Below, piece after piece: positions 1 to 7,968 of a stretch of DNA of 64,000 nucleotides (positions are counted from its first letter, which is position 1; every line of letters starts with the position of its first letter). Made by a program: the position numbers and the translations under genes. The DNA is from a virus, in IMG/VR virus record IMGVR_UViG_3300030328_001638, positions 1-64,000 of that record; one strand, written 5' to 3'. Under the pieces are notes generated by a model that was not told where the DNA came from, did not search any database, and saw nothing but the letters and a program-made list of their open reading frames with translations.

Positions 1-1611
1 TATTTTTTCGTTAGCAGTTCCGTCAACACCAACTAAGTAATCTGCAGCTGGGTCAATACTTGTAACTGTAGTTACTTCAGATAAATCAAGACTAACAGTT
101 ACTGTACCTCCAGACTCCGCTGTATCAATACCTGTAGAACCAGCTACTGTTGCTGTGTCTGAGTTTGAGATAGTTGAAGAACCACTATCCCCTGCTAAAG
201 TCCAAGAACTCATTGTCCCTGGAGAAGATCCCGATGAGGCAGCAGTTAACCTACCCTGTGCATCTACTGTGATGGATGCGTATGTATAACTTCCTGCACT
301 AACAGCTGTATCGTCAAGATTTAAAGTTACTGTGTCAGAAGAACTTGCTATACCTGATATAGCTGTCCCCCCTAATATACTAACTGTATTTCCGTCTGCT
401 ACTGATTCTGAAGTACCACTATTACTTTCTAATGTCCAACTTGACATAGTTCCAGGAGTTGCTCCTGAAGACGCTGCAGTTATTCTACCTTGTTGATCTA
501 CCGTAAAACCTGCATATGTGTATGAACCTGGTGTAACAGCTGTATCATCAAGGGTTAATGTTACGGTTCGTGTTCCGCCTATAACACCTGAAATTCCTGT
601 TCCACCAACTACATCTACTGTTTGGCCGTCACCTACAGACTGATCCGTTCCTGTTGTAGAACCAATCTTCCACGAAGACATTGATCCTGAAGACCCACTT
701 GAAGCTGCAGTAATACGACCCTGTTGGTCTACTGTAATACTTGCTAAAGTGTATGAGCCTGGCGTTACTGCAGTATCATCTAAAGTAATAGTTAAATCAT
801 CTGTTGCGGATGCCGCAGTTGTAATTGCTGTTCCTCCAATAAAAGTTGCTGTATTTCCCGAACTAATAGCTTGTGATCCTGAATCACCAGCTAATGTCCA
901 CGAATAACTTTCAGCACTTGGGAAAGTAATAGTTTGAAGGTCTATTGCGGTAACGTGACCTGTAGCATTAGTTGTAACTGTATTAACTACATCAACTGTT
1001 CCCCCATATCCAGGTGAAGCAGAACTTGTGGTATCACTTCTTGTAGTTGAATCGTGTGTTACTGTTAAAGTGTTGGTTGCACTGGCAGCTGTAGTTATAT
1101 ATGTTCCGCCCGCTATATCAACAGTCTCTCCGTCATCTATTGTTTGCGTACCTGAATCTCCTGTTAATATCCAAGTAGACATTGTCCCTGGAGATGAGCC
1201 TGAAGAAGCTGCTGTTAAACGTCCTTGGGCATCAACAGTTATACTTGCATAAGTGTATGACCCCGCACTAACAGCTGTATCATCAAGGTTTAGGGTTACC
1301 GTATTGGTAGCTCCCACAACAGAGGATAGTCCTGTACCTCCTGCGATGTCTACACTTTCTCCATCATCAATAGTTTGGTTTGAACCACTATCTGCAGTTA
1401 ATACCCAATTAGACATTGAGCCTGAACTTGTTCCTACTGTTACCCATGTTCCAGAACCTGTGTGATATTTTAACGCATTAGTATCAGTTCTATAAATTAA
1501 CTGACCTTCGCCCGATAGGGCTGCTGGGTCTGAGGTTACATTATCGACTTTAAACTCTTCAAGTTCTGAGTTTTGAAGGTTTATATTTGCGTAATACTTA
1601 ATATCTGCCAT
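1..1611 (-). CDS. Repetitive tail-fibre-like protein (C-terminus outside window)
   Basis: An open frame of 537 codons starts at the ATG whose complement is at 1609-1611 and stays open to base 1, so the gene is partial. After an N-terminal segment beginning MADIKYYANINLQNSELEEF, the protein carries at least five divergent copies of a module of roughly 75-110 residues. Each copy has a W-x-L-x-x-DSGSQ-type motif, a DDGE/IAGGT-type motif and an ITVDAQGRLT-type motif. Near the window edge it reads DPAADYLVGVDGT. Glycine/serine/threonine-rich beta repeats of this sort are typical of phage tail fibres, so a host-binding fibre is inferred. It lies just downstream of another fibre-like gene (1630-2367) in the same direction. 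Start confidence is high because the next upstream gene ends only 18 bases away. Confidence 0.85.
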   Translation of the reverse strand, partial: MADIKYYANINLQNSELEEFKVDNVTSDPAALSGEGQLIYRTDTNALKYHTGSGTWVTVGTSSGSMSNWVLTADSGSNQTIDDGESVDIAGGTGLSSVVGATNTVTLNLDDTAVSAGSYTYASITVDAQGRLTAASSGSSPGTMSTWILTGDSGTQTIDDGETVDIAGGTYITTAASATNTLTVTHDSTTRSDTTSSASPGYGGTVDVVNTVTTNATGHVTAIDLQTITFPSAESYSWTLAGDSGSQAISSGNTATFIGGTAITTAASATDDLTITLDDTAVTPGSYTLASITVDQQGRITAASSGSSGSMSSWKIGSTTGTDQSVGDGQTVDVVGGTGISGVIGGTRTVTLTLDDTAVTPGSYTYAGFTVDQQGRITAASSGATPGTMSSWTLESNSGTSESVADGNTVSILGGTAISGIASSSDTVTLNLDDTAVSAGSYTYASITVDAQGRLTAASSGSSPGTMSSWTLAGDSGSSTISNSDTATVAGSTGIDTAESGGTVTVSLDLSEVTTVTSIDPAADYLVGVDGTANEKI

Positions 1612-1629
1612 AATTTCTTTTCTTTATTT

Positions 1630-2367
1630 TTAATTAAAAAATGCTTGTCCTGTAAATTGATCATTAAAAGTCAACGTACATTGATTTAAACTATTATACT
1701 CCACCTCACATTCAATTATTATTCCTGAGCCGTCTACAACATCAACAGAAACATACTTGTTTAAATTATGATTCACAACAAAAGCCGTATTTGAAGGGGT
1801 TAAAGTTGCGACATAGTTTTTATCGCCAGGAACATTTGTTCCATAGTCCAACAAAGATATAAAATAATCTTCATTATGCTCGAAGCCCCCATTGCTTGCG
1901 GTAGAGGTTACTACTATATCATAAAAATTGGAATCTCCTGCATTTACAGTTGAACTTACCCAACTAAAAATCCCCCATTGAGATATATCAGAACACTTAG
2001 AAATAATCACCGAGGAACCTACTAAAGGAGAAGTGTACCAAGATGATATATCGACATTGGGGTGTCCTATTTGTGATTTACTAAGTATAAAATTTGTTAC
2101 TGAACTAAATGTAACAAGTGCGCCTTGTTGTGGATTAAAAGTTATTGTGCCTGGGTTTCTTACTGTCTGTCCTGGAATAAGGGGGTCTATAATCTGATAT
2201 TTAAAACGAGGTACATCCAGCTGTATTCTCGCATCTAAGTTTAAAAAATCTGCAACCGATTGAGCGGTAAAATTTTTAGTAGCATTTAAAAATGTAGAAT
2301 CTGTTCCAATCCACTTATCCTCAGCTACAACAGGCTCAGCATTTACATATGTACTAATTCTTGCCAT
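1630..2367 (-). CDS. Putative tail fibre or tail tip protein
   Basis: A 245-aa protein. The N-terminus (MARISTYVNAEPVVAEDKW, then a GTDSTF segment) resembles the short N-terminal part of the 61616-62149 protein and other short fibre starts. The C-terminal third has an AFVVNHNLNKYVSVDVVDGSG-like stretch followed by a beta-rich end, a pattern common at the C-terminus of tail appendage proteins. There is no signal peptide or TM segment. It sits between the holin and the long repetitive fibre, so a role in the adsorption apparatus is inferred from position and composition. No enzyme motif is visible. Confidence 0.6.
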   Translation of the reverse strand: MARISTYVNAEPVVAEDKWIGTDSTFLNATKNFTAQSVADFLNLDARIQLDVPRFKYQIIDPLIPGQTVRNPGTITFNPQQGALVTFSSVTNFILSKSQIGHPNVDISSWYTSPLVGSSVIISKCSDISQWGIFSWVSSTVNAGDSNFYDIVVTSTASNGGFEHNEDYFISLLDYGTNVPGDKNYVATLTPSNTAFVVNHNLNKYVSVDVVDGSGIIIECEVEYNSLNQCTLTFNDQFTGQAFFN

Positions 2368-2372
2368 TCTTT

Positions 2373-2804
2373 TTATCTATGCTTATTATTCCCCATTACT
2401 TTTTCAATTCCTCTTGATCCGAAATATGCTCCAACAATCAAGGATAAGACTCCTGCTACAGAATCTAATTCGTAGTCTAAATACCATCCAATTATATAAG
2501 CAACAGAAAAAAATATTAATGTCATCGGTCTTACGTTTTGGCTCATCCAGCTTGTAGAAGCCATATCTGCCGTCCATCTTTTACTTACCTCTTGCATTTC
2601 TATCATATCTAACTCCAAGAGTTTCATCGCTTTTTCTTTATCTTCAGGTGGTAGTGTATTATCCTTTTGAATCAAATTTTTTACTACTCCTAACACTCCT
2701 TGATTAGGCAACACATCTCCAATAGTACCTAAAAGACCTGGTGCAGCTTTTGATAAAAAAGCTCCTACTTTTGTGTCACGAAATTTCTTTTTTTGTTTTG
2801 CCAC
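2373..2804 (-). CDS. Putative three-TM-type phage holin
   Basis: A 143-aa protein with a basic N-terminus (MAKQKKKFRD), a central charged segment containing KRWTADMAS, and two or three hydrophobic segments in the C-terminal half (around residues 88-108 and 113-130), ending in a basic tail. The pattern K-R-W-x-x-DM followed by NVRPMTLIF is characteristic of the small holin-like proteins of this phage group. It overlaps the start of the M15 endolysin by one base, the classic holin/endolysin pairing. Its inferred role is forming the inner-membrane lesion at lysis. Confidence 0.7.
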   Translation of the reverse strand: MAKQKKKFRDTKVGAFLSKAAPGLLGTIGDVLPNQGVLGVVKNLIQKDNTLPPEDKEKAMKLLELDMIEMQEVSKRWTADMASTSWMSQNVRPMTLIFFSVAYIIGWYLDYELDSVAGVLSLIVGAYFGSRGIEKVMGNNKHR

Positions 2805-3262
2805 TATATTACTTTATATTTAGTTTTATAACTTTCTTTATAGGCTTTTAAACACCTATTTCTATTCTCTTCTTTTGAAACAAAAGAAACATGAATCCAA
2901 TTAGGGTTCATATCCGTTCCGAATTCCCATATAAGCTGGTCGAAACAAAGATTATCTTTAATCCAATGAAACATTTCTGCGTTGGATTTTCTCCCATAAA
3001 CATCATCCAGGTCAATTGCTTGTCCTTTACAATGCTGTGAGGAAGCTACTCCCCCAATTGCCTCATTAAGGGCTACAGATCTAAAAAACGAATTCACTTT
3101 AATTGGCCCTCCTACCCATTCACGTAATGGTTCAAACACCTCTTCAGCCGTAAGCTTCATCGCCTCCACTTGTGTTGGATTAGGCGTGTTGTCTATTCTT
3201 TTACGTTTTGCCGTATTTGAATGAATAGCTTCTGCGTAAGTAATATGTTCGCTTATGGTCAT
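2804..3262 (-). CDS. M15-family peptidase, probable endolysin
   Basis: A 152-aa single-domain protein matching the D-Ala-D-Ala carboxypeptidase-like M15 fold. The zinc-ligand motif S-Q-H-C-K-G-x-A-x-D places His77 and Asp84, and the second histidine is in WIHVSF (His124). Family members cleave peptidoglycan cross-link peptides and serve as phage endolysins. There is no signal peptide, so release would depend on the adjacent holin. It overlaps the gene upstream by 4 bases (ATGA-type junction) and the holin by 1 base, which indicates a translationally coupled lysis cassette. Confidence 0.85.
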   Translation of the reverse strand: MTISEHITYAEAIHSNTAKRKRIDNTPNPTQVEAMKLTAEEVFEPLREWVGGPIKVNSFFRSVALNEAIGGVASSQHCKGQAIDLDDVYGRKSNAEMFHWIKDNLCFDQLIWEFGTDMNPNWIHVSFVSKEENRNRCLKAYKESYKTKYKVI

Positions 3263-4548
3263 AATTCAATGTTTAGTCCTATAGTGGATTTAAATATTTC
3301 TGCGTCCCAAAACTTAGTATATTCTCCTTCTACAAATATACCTAATTTTGAATTAATGTTCCAGCCCGCAATTATTCCAAACTGATAGTCCTCCCATTGT
3401 TCTAATTCAGAGTCTTCTATTAAACCTCCAAGCCCCCAATTGTTTCTGTTTAAATAGCTAAATGCCTCATCTCCTTTAAAATAGGAATGATAAGGTAATA
3501 TATAATTTGCATATGCATGTACCCATAGCTTGTCAGTATAGGTATAATAATCTGCTCCGATGATAGGGGCGTATTCGGCAAACGCATCTAATAAATCCCA
3601 TTGCTCTCTATTATATCTATTCATTAAATCAGCAAATACTGTTTCTCTAAATTCTAAATCGGTATTAGCTACTATGTTCCCTTCAGGGTCTACCCAATAC
3701 CAATCCGATATATTATTTCCTAATGCATCTTGCTGGGTATAATATATATCGTCATAACCATATTCAAATCCTAAAGTGTACCAAGGATTTAATGCTTGCC
3801 CATCCTCATTTGTTTCATTTAACCAAATCTCCACTGGATTATATCCAAAAGCTTGCTGATGAGTTCGAGCAATAACACCTGCAGAAATACTAAACTTTTT
3901 TCCAATTGGAAGTCTTCCTCTTACTTCTGCAGAATTATATTCAAAACCTACATTTCCTTCAGCTCTTGATTCTATTTTAACAATGTGATACTTACCCGTA
4001 TTCCTAAGAAAGTAGCGGTGATTAGTAAACACCTCACCTCTCTCTCTTTCTTTCTCCCAATGAAATAAATATTCCCAACCATCAAATGCGGCTGTGGGAG
4101 ATGATAATGCTACATTTTTTTCTGTACCATCATAATAAGCTTTTTCTTTATTTTCATAATCAAATCTGGCTATACGTCTAATTCCTAATCCATACCTATA
4201 ATCAAATTCATGATACTCGGTAGCGTCTTCAACCACAGGTACATCATATAAGCTTCCGCTTGGATTAGTTCTTACTACATAATCTATGGATTGTTTTTGG
4301 TATGGATTACTTATATCTCCTGCTATATAAAAAGTTCCGTACCTTAAAAGGTTTTCGTAAATGTTTTTAAAAAATTTACTTTTCTTTTGTTTTTTTTCAA
4401 ACCCTTCTATAAGTGTTTGTTCTTGTGCTGAGTCTAATTCTTGTACAACTTGCCCTTGTGCTGCTATACAAAACAAGGAAATAAGTATTATTATTATTAT
4501 ATATATTATTTTAGAAGCAAGCTCTTCGGTTTTTTCTTTTCTATTCAT
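3259..4548 (-). CDS. Exported outer-membrane-like protein of the lysis region
   Basis: A 429-aa protein. The N-terminus is basic (MNRKEKTEELASK), then a strongly hydrophobic run dominated by Ile/Leu (about residues 14-30) ending AAQGQ, which reads as a signal peptide. The rest is rich in aromatic residues and alternating polar/hydrophobic stretches, and it ends in a beta-strand-like GLNIEL. This is the composition of outer-membrane beta-barrel proteins. It is unusual in a phage. Possible roles are outer-membrane disruption at lysis or receptor masking. Neither is proven, and I do not recognise the family. Confidence 0.6.
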   Translation of the reverse strand: MNRKEKTEELASKIIYIIIIILISLFCIAAQGQVVQELDSAQEQTLIEGFEKKQKKSKFFKNIYENLLRYGTFYIAGDISNPYQKQSIDYVVRTNPSGSLYDVPVVEDATEYHEFDYRYGLGIRRIARFDYENKEKAYYDGTEKNVALSSPTAAFDGWEYLFHWEKERERGEVFTNHRYFLRNTGKYHIVKIESRAEGNVGFEYNSAEVRGRLPIGKKFSISAGVIARTHQQAFGYNPVEIWLNETNEDGQALNPWYTLGFEYGYDDIYYTQQDALGNNISDWYWVDPEGNIVANTDLEFRETVFADLMNRYNREQWDLLDAFAEYAPIIGADYYTYTDKLWVHAYANYILPYHSYFKGDEAFSYLNRNNWGLGGLIEDSELEQWEDYQFGIIAGWNINSKLGIFVEGEYTKFWDAEIFKSTIGLNIEL

Positions 4549-4551
4549 ATT

Positions 4552-4890
4552 TTAAAATTTACTTTTTACTATTTTATTTATATGCGTTTGTATTGTTTCT
4601 ATAGAATTATCGGGTAATTTTAATGTTATATCGCTTTCCACTTTTACTATCAACCTACGATTATGGTATAAGCATACTGTAGGTAAAAACTTTATTTCTT
4701 CTTTTTCAAAAATTTTGGGATGTTCAGTAAGAGCAAGACGTAATAACTCAGCTCCTTCTAATTTGCTGATATCTATCTCGTTAGCTTTGACAAAGTCTGC
4801 TGAATATTGTATTACAACTAAGCCATCTTTATAAGATTGAGCAAATGTTAGAGTAGGTATTAAAAATAATATTATAATCCATAATCTCAT
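4552..4890 (-). CDS. Small secreted protein, unknown function
   Basis: A 112-aa protein with a clear signal peptide (MRLWIIILFLIPTLTFAQ, cleavage probably after TFA or FAQ). The mature part is short, mixed alpha/beta and rich in Ile and Lys, with no cysteines and no visible enzyme motif. It overlaps the preceding gene (4887-5171) by 4 bases and is followed at once by the outer-membrane-like gene. An envelope-located accessory of lysis, for example a spanin-like partner, is a guess from position only. Confidence 0.6.
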   Translation of the reverse strand: MRLWIIILFLIPTLTFAQSYKDGLVVIQYSADFVKANEIDISKLEGAELLRLALTEHPKIFEKEEIKFLPTVCLYHNRRLIVKVESDITLKLPDNSIETIQTHINKIVKSKF

Positions 4891-5171
4891 CTTTCTCGTG
4901 TTAATTCAAATATTCGTTCTTCTAATTTCTCAAGAGTCGCTTTCATTTCCTTGACATCTTCTTGAGTTGTCATAATAGCGTCACGAATTATTTGATCTTT
5001 GTAAGTAAACTCAGTTTTAGTAACTTCAGGTTTGGGTAATTCCATAGCTTTAGCTATATCAGCTTGGAGAACAAAATACATGCTCACAATAGAAATAGTG
5101 AACCCTACAATCATAGAAATGGTTTTAAGGTCTAAAGTAACTTTAGTGTTTTCTCCTATTTCCTGTGCCAT
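4887..5171 (-). CDS. Single-TM coiled-coil protein
   Basis: A 94-aa protein. A short polar N-terminus is followed by a hydrophobic segment at about residues 17-36 (containing MIVGFTISIVSMYFVL), then a charged C-terminal helix with heptad spacing ending RIFELTRER. This is the layout of an inner-membrane-anchored coiled coil, such as an i-spanin or a small holin-associated protein. It lies between a structural gene and the secreted 112-aa protein in the lysis region. An inner-membrane spanin role is plausible but not shown. Confidence 0.6.
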   Translation of the reverse strand: MAQEIGENTKVTLDLKTISMIVGFTISIVSMYFVLQADIAKAMELPKPEVTKTEFTYKDQIIRDAIMTTQEDVKEMKATLEKLEERIFELTRER

Positions 5172-5172
5172 A

Positions 5173-5970
5173 TTACCAGATTGCTAAAAGTCCGTCACAG
5201 TTAGTTCCTGATGCCATAACTTGTACAACTTGTACAGGTAAGTAGGTTCCTACTTTAGCATTATAGAATGTCACTATATCTCCTGCTACTGTTCTTACGG
5301 TAACATTGTAATATTCAGTTGCATAAGTAGTAACTGCAGTCTGGTCGGATACATAAATTAAACAACCTTCTCCATTAGCTTCTGTTGCAACTCCTCCAAA
5401 TGATCCACCATAAGCAGGATACCATTTCTCTCCTGTTCCATTTTGTGAATAAATTCTAAAGTTGTCATTATATGTGGTGTCTGTTCCAAATATATTTGCG
5501 CTTAATGTTAACTGATCTGCATTTACGACAGCGGTTACTGACGCAATAGTTCGAGCATCTGTGTTTAAAACAATATCTCCTACTTGCACGCCTGTAGCAA
5601 CAAAGTCTACTTCGTCATCTACTAAAGCATCTTGCCTTACTATTAAATAGTTTTCGGGAGAAGCTGCAAATATATTAGATCCAAAGGCCAACTGTGTGGT
5701 AGAATCTACTGCGGTAACTGCCGCATTTGCAGGAGTTGTTGTGTTATAAGCTACATCACCAACAACTACAGGGAGTGGGGTAGTAGTGCTTTCAAATGTT
5801 GCTCCACTATCAACTAACTTGTTTGTTGTTACTGAGGTATTAGCACCAGCGTCCACGCTGTTGCCGACTCCTGTGCATGCTAAGTATCCTGGGTTTGGAA
5901 TAGGTATGGTGTCGCTGGGTACTACTACAACTACCTGACCTGTGTTTACGGTAATTTTTGGGTATGCCAT
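5173..5970 (-). CDS. Virion protein with repeated VGD/NTT modules
   Basis: A 265-aa protein with at least two copies of a module of about 60 residues of the form KLVDSGATF...VVGDVAYNTTT...VTAVDSTTQLAF...ENYLI (about residues 45-115 and 112-165). The same module appears in the proteins at 50828-51682, 49796-50743 and 43779-48869, all in the virion region, so this is very probably a structural protein even though it sits beside the lysis genes. There is no signal peptide and no enzymatic motif. The N-terminal MAYPKITVNTGQVVVVVPSD is beta-rich. Confidence 0.6.
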   Translation of the reverse strand: MAYPKITVNTGQVVVVVPSDTIPIPNPGYLACTGVGNSVDAGANTSVTTNKLVDSGATFESTTTPLPVVVGDVAYNTTTPANAAVTAVDSTTQLAFGSNIFAASPENYLIVRQDALVDDEVDFVATGVQVGDIVLNTDARTIASVTAVVNADQLTLSANIFGTDTTYNDNFRIYSQNGTGEKWYPAYGGSFGGVATEANGEGCLIYVSDQTAVTTYATEYYNVTVRTVAGDIVTFYNAKVGTYLPVQVVQVMASGTNCDGLLAIW

Positions 5971-5998
5971 TTTTTTATTTTAGAGGGTTAAAAATCTC

Positions 5999-6172
5999 TT
6001 AATTCTTCCTGTACGGAAACATTCGATTAAGACTGTCACGTCTGTCATTACAGCCACATCCTCCGTTAGATATAGTGTCTGCTATTTTTTTTATTCCTGT
6101 TGCTTGAGTAAACTTTTCTATTGTGTCACCAAGTCCTTTTGAAGGAGTGGAATTTATTTTAGTTCTTTTCAT
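5999..6172 (-). CDS. Small Cys-x-Cys protein (57 aa)
   Basis: The protein starts MKRTKINSTPSKGLGDTIEK and ends RMFPYRKN. The central region reads TGIKKIADTISNGGCGCNDR, with a C-x-C pair that could bind metal. Pro/Tyr-terminated short basic proteins with this CxC motif recur among small genes of Bacteroidota phages, but no function is known to me. The ATG is at 6172 on the minus strand and the TAA at 5999. It is separated by one base from the neighbouring 45-aa gene, which supports both as real genes. Confidence 0.6.
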   Translation of the reverse strand: MKRTKINSTPSKGLGDTIEKFTQATGIKKIADTISNGGCGCNDRRDSLNRMFPYRKN

Positions 6173-6173
6173 T

Positions 6174-6311
6174 TTACTTACAAGTACACATCTTGTTTGG
6201 GCAATTTTTAACTGAAAATAATAGTTTAGATACTAACCAATTCCAACTACATTGAAATCTGCACCACCATCCTTGTATTTTTAGCCCTAACTTTTCTAAT
6301 AATTTTCCCAT
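6174..6311 (-). CDS. Small Trp/Cys-rich protein (45 aa)
   Basis: The reading frame gives MGKLLEKLGLKIQGWWCRFQ followed by a Trp/Leu-rich segment and a Cys-rich end (NCP...MCTCK). It is short, amphipathic and possibly membrane-active, with six Cys or Trp residues clustered. It is packed 1 base from the 57-aa gene and 6 bases from the lysine-rich 82-aa gene. No homologue is recognised. Its support is a clean ATG, a tight fit between neighbours and the same strand. Confidence 0.45.
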   Translation of the reverse strand: MGKLLEKLGLKIQGWWCRFQCSWNWLVSKLLFSVKNCPNKMCTCK

Positions 6312-6317
6312 TCTTTT

Positions 6318-6566
6318 TTATTTTACTCCTTGTGCTTTTAAATAATTAAACTTTGGTTTTACATAAACTCTTTGTATCGCTTCATGATCCAAAGCTACCT
6401 CTATAACAGGAGGTTTTTCTTTTGTTTCTTTTGTTTCTTTTGTTTCTTTTTTGTCAATTACCTTTGCTTTAGAATCTTTAACTTCAATAACTACTGAGTC
6501 TTTGACTTCAATAGCTTCAGCTTTGACTTTTTTAGAAACTTTCTTACGAGTTTTTCTTCTTGCCAT
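6318..6566 (-). CDS. Lysine-rich protein, unknown function
   Basis: An 82-aa protein. The first 15 residues are almost entirely Lys/Arg (MARRKTRKKVSKKVK), followed by charged repeats (VKDSxxIEVKDS) and a KETKETKETKE run encoded by a short trinucleotide-like repeat around 6417-6445. The C-terminal 30 residues look more ordered (VALDHEAIQRVYVKPKFNYL). It could be a nucleic-acid-binding or virion-packaged basic protein. Nothing specific can be assigned. Confidence 0.55.
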   Translation of the reverse strand: MARRKTRKKVSKKVKAEAIEVKDSVVIEVKDSKAKVIDKKETKETKETKEKPPVIEVALDHEAIQRVYVKPKFNYLKAQGVK

Positions 6567-6598
6567 TAAATTAAATTTTAGTTAAACTTTATTTTGAC

Positions 6599-6787
6599 TT
6601 ATTTATTTTTACAGCCAAAATTATTTGCGTAGTTAGCCATTTCTCTTACATGAGTAGAATACTCATCAGTATTACTCATAACATGGGAAGCTGCACTACA
6701 CGCATCTTTAAAACCGTTTTTCTTAGCCCATCTTGTGAACTTGCCTCGGTTTTTCTTTTTTATTTGTGGAAAAGGTTTTTGAGCCAT
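6599..6787 (-). CDS. Small basic conserved-type phage protein
   Basis: A 62-aa protein beginning MAQKPFPQIKKKNRGKFTRW and containing CSAASHVMSN and a C-terminal NNFGCKNK. It is Lys-rich with two Cys and several Ser/His. It is co-directional with, and 1 base from, the 68-aa gene upstream. Small KKKNRGKFT-type proteins are common near structural genes of Bacteroidota phages, but I know no function. A DNA-binding or virion accessory role is only a guess from charge. Confidence 0.55.
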   Translation of the reverse strand: MAQKPFPQIKKKNRGKFTRWAKKNGFKDACSAASHVMSNTDEYSTHVREMANYANNFGCKNK

Positions 6788-6788
6788 T

Positions 6789-6995
6789 TTATGATTTTAA
6801 ATGATCATGAGTTTTCCATGTAGAAGTATGTCTATATCCCATTCCTGAATCAGCACCATATGCGTGGCCCCAATCTTTTTTAGACATTGCTTTAGATTCA
6901 TCTCTTCTATCTTTTAAAGATTGAGAGTGATGACCTCTGTGTCGTCCGCCTAATGACTCATCGAGTCTTGCGTTATATCCTTGCTTTTTTGCCAT
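6789..6995 (-). CDS. Small His/Arg/Lys-rich protein (YNARLDESLG type)
   Basis: A 68-aa protein containing GYNARLDESLGGRHRGHHSQ followed by KDRRDES and a histidine-rich end. This NARLDESLG...RRDES pattern recurs in small proteins of marine phages, which supports it as a real gene, but its role is unknown. It is hydrophilic and basic and probably soluble. A TATATTTG promoter-like element lies about 35 bases upstream (7028-7035). Confidence 0.6.
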   Translation of the reverse strand: MAKKQGYNARLDESLGGRHRGHHSQSLKDRRDESKAMSKKDWGHAYGADSGMGYRHTSTWKTHDHLKS

Positions 6996-7027
6996 AATAT
7001 TATTTTTTTTATCTATTAATTAATATA

Positions 7028-7035
7028 CAAATATA
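7028..7035 (-). promoter_or_regulatory. Bacteroidota-type -7 promoter element
   Basis: The plus strand reads CAAATATA, so the minus strand reads TATATTTG, matching the TAnnTTTG -7 consensus of the Bacteroidota primary sigma factor. It is placed to transcribe the 6789-6995 gene and the small genes below it. No convincing TTTG -33 box is seen about 20 bases further upstream. Confidence 0.45.
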
Positions 7036-7056
7036 TGAATTTATTTTTTGGTTTTT

Positions 7057-7212
7057 TTAATACATTTTAGACCCCATAGTTTTTTCACTATGATATCCTG
7101 GATTGTTTTTTACTTTTCCTCCATTGCTTTTTGCGTAAGAATCTGCCTGAGCTTTCCCTACTGCATTATAAGGAAATTGTTTTTTCTTACCATTTACTAT
7201 TACTGTAGGCAT
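7057..7212 (-). CDS. Small basic protein (51 aa)
   Basis: The frame reads MPTVIVNGKKKQFPYNAVGK...SNGGKVKNNPGYHSEKTMGS and ends KMY. It starts at ATG 7212 and stops at 7057. This pattern (short beta start, Lys-rich, Ala/Gly middle) matches small hypothetical proteins seen in Bacteroidota phages. It lies 2 bases from the 7215-7460 gene and fills what would otherwise be an unexplained gap. Function unknown. Confidence 0.55.
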   Translation of the reverse strand: MPTVIVNGKKKQFPYNAVGKAQADSYAKSNGGKVKNNPGYHSEKTMGSKMY

Positions 7213-7214
7213 AA

Positions 7215-7460
7215 TTATGATTTTAAATTTTTAATTTTTCTTTTTTTCCTCTCAATGGCGTCTTTCTTTCTCTTAATTATCTTCTCATAAGTTCCTGCGT
7301 GATAATCTTTAACAGGATTCCATCCTTTGCCTGTCATTTTAGACTCCGTCTTTAATGTTTCCTCCATAGCTTCTATTTTTTCTTCTTTTCTCCTTATAGC
7401 ATCCTCTTTGTTTTTGATTCTACGCAGTTTTCCCGCACTCATCTTATTATTTGCGCCCAT
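7215..7460 (-). CDS. Basic coiled-coil protein
   Basis: An 81-aa protein. Nearly the whole chain is helical and charged (KLRRIKNKEDAIRRKEEKIE, later IIKRKKDAIERKKRKIK), split by a Gly/Pro/His-containing hinge (GKGWNPVKDYHAGTY). The two halves look like a duplicated basic helix. It is the first gene of the small-gene run and has a TATCTTTG promoter element 16 bases upstream. It may be a nucleic-acid or virion-binding accessory; no family is recognised. Confidence 0.55.
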   Translation of the reverse strand: MGANNKMSAGKLRRIKNKEDAIRRKEEKIEAMEETLKTESKMTGKGWNPVKDYHAGTYEKIIKRKKDAIERKKRKIKNLKS

Positions 7461-7476
7461 AATTTTTGTATTTTAG

Positions 7477-7484
7477 CAAAGATA
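7477..7484 (-). promoter_or_regulatory. Bacteroidota-type -7 promoter element (TATCTTTG)
   Basis: The plus strand reads CAAAGATA. The identical octamer recurs in gaps upstream of minus-strand genes at 41515, 50762, 52387 and 62477, so it is probably the phage's standard late promoter box. It would start transcription of the 7215-7460 gene and the run below it. A -33 box is not evident. Confidence 0.55.
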
Positions 7485-7503
7485 CAAATTAAATTTAATT
7501 GAA

Positions 7504-7968
7504 TTGAGAAGAAAAAACTACGATCGTAAAGTTCCTACACATAACTATTTAAAATATTGGCGCATTATAAGGTATTGGGCTAAAGCTAAATACGGATTTA
7601 CTACACCTGATTTAGATATGATGCTGTTTTTATATAGTGAAGATTACTTTAATAAGACAAAATTTAAAGAATTTGAAGAAGTAATGTCGTGGGATATTAA
7701 TCGGTTTAACTCATTGCTTAGAGATGGATGGATACATGTATGGCGTAAAAGAAGTGGTAAACAAACTACATTATATGAGCTTTCGTTTAAGGGTAAGATG
7801 GCTATTAATACTATTTATAGAAAATTAAATGGGGAAGAGATTGCGGAATCTCCTAATATAAATCCTTTATTTAAAACTAATGTTAGTTATATGGATAAGG
7901 TTTATAGACAAAAAATAATAGAAATGAATGAGTTTATAAAACAACAACGACATCACGCTCCTGAATAA
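7504..7968 (+). CDS. Putative winged-helix protein
   Basis: A 154-aa protein, the only plus-strand gene between 1 and 10.9 kb. The start is a TTG at 7504, with no better ATG nearby. The middle (about residues 38-110) reads as a winged-helix fold: PDLDMMLFLYSEDYFNKTKF, then a recognition-helix-like EEVMSWDINRFNSLLRDGW, then a beta wing (HVWRKRSGKQTTLYELS). MarR-like proteins with this layout bind DNA. Its 3' end overlaps the groES 3' end by 35 bases on the opposite strand. A transcriptional regulator of the late or chaperonin genes is inferred from fold and position. Confidence 0.6.
   Translation: MRRKNYDRKVPTHNYLKYWRIIRYWAKAKYGFTTPDLDMMLFLYSEDYFNKTKFKEFEEVMSWDINRFNSLLRDGWIHVWRKRSGKQTTLYELSFKGKMAINTIYRKLNGEEIAESPNINPLFKTNVSYMDKVYRQKIIEMNEFIKQQRHHAPE

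Noticed and set aside
1028-1465. Plus-strand ORFs of 70-74 codons
   Set aside because: Antisense shadows of the repetitive fibre gene.
1-1611. Repeated stretches on the left edge as a possible CRISPR array or satellite
   Set aside because: The repeats are protein modules in a continuous 537-codon frame, with no short identical repeats or regular spacers.
3856-3870. CTGATGA on the plus strand followed by GTTCGAGC, as a possible hammerhead core
   Set aside because: It lies antisense within the 429-aa gene, there is no GAAA in position after a stem II, and no stem I or III can be drawn.
6660-6690. TCATCAG (minus CTGATGA) inside the 62-aa gene followed by GAAA
   Set aside because: Stem II would need G paired to A next to the core, and stems I and III are absent. 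Explained by coding.
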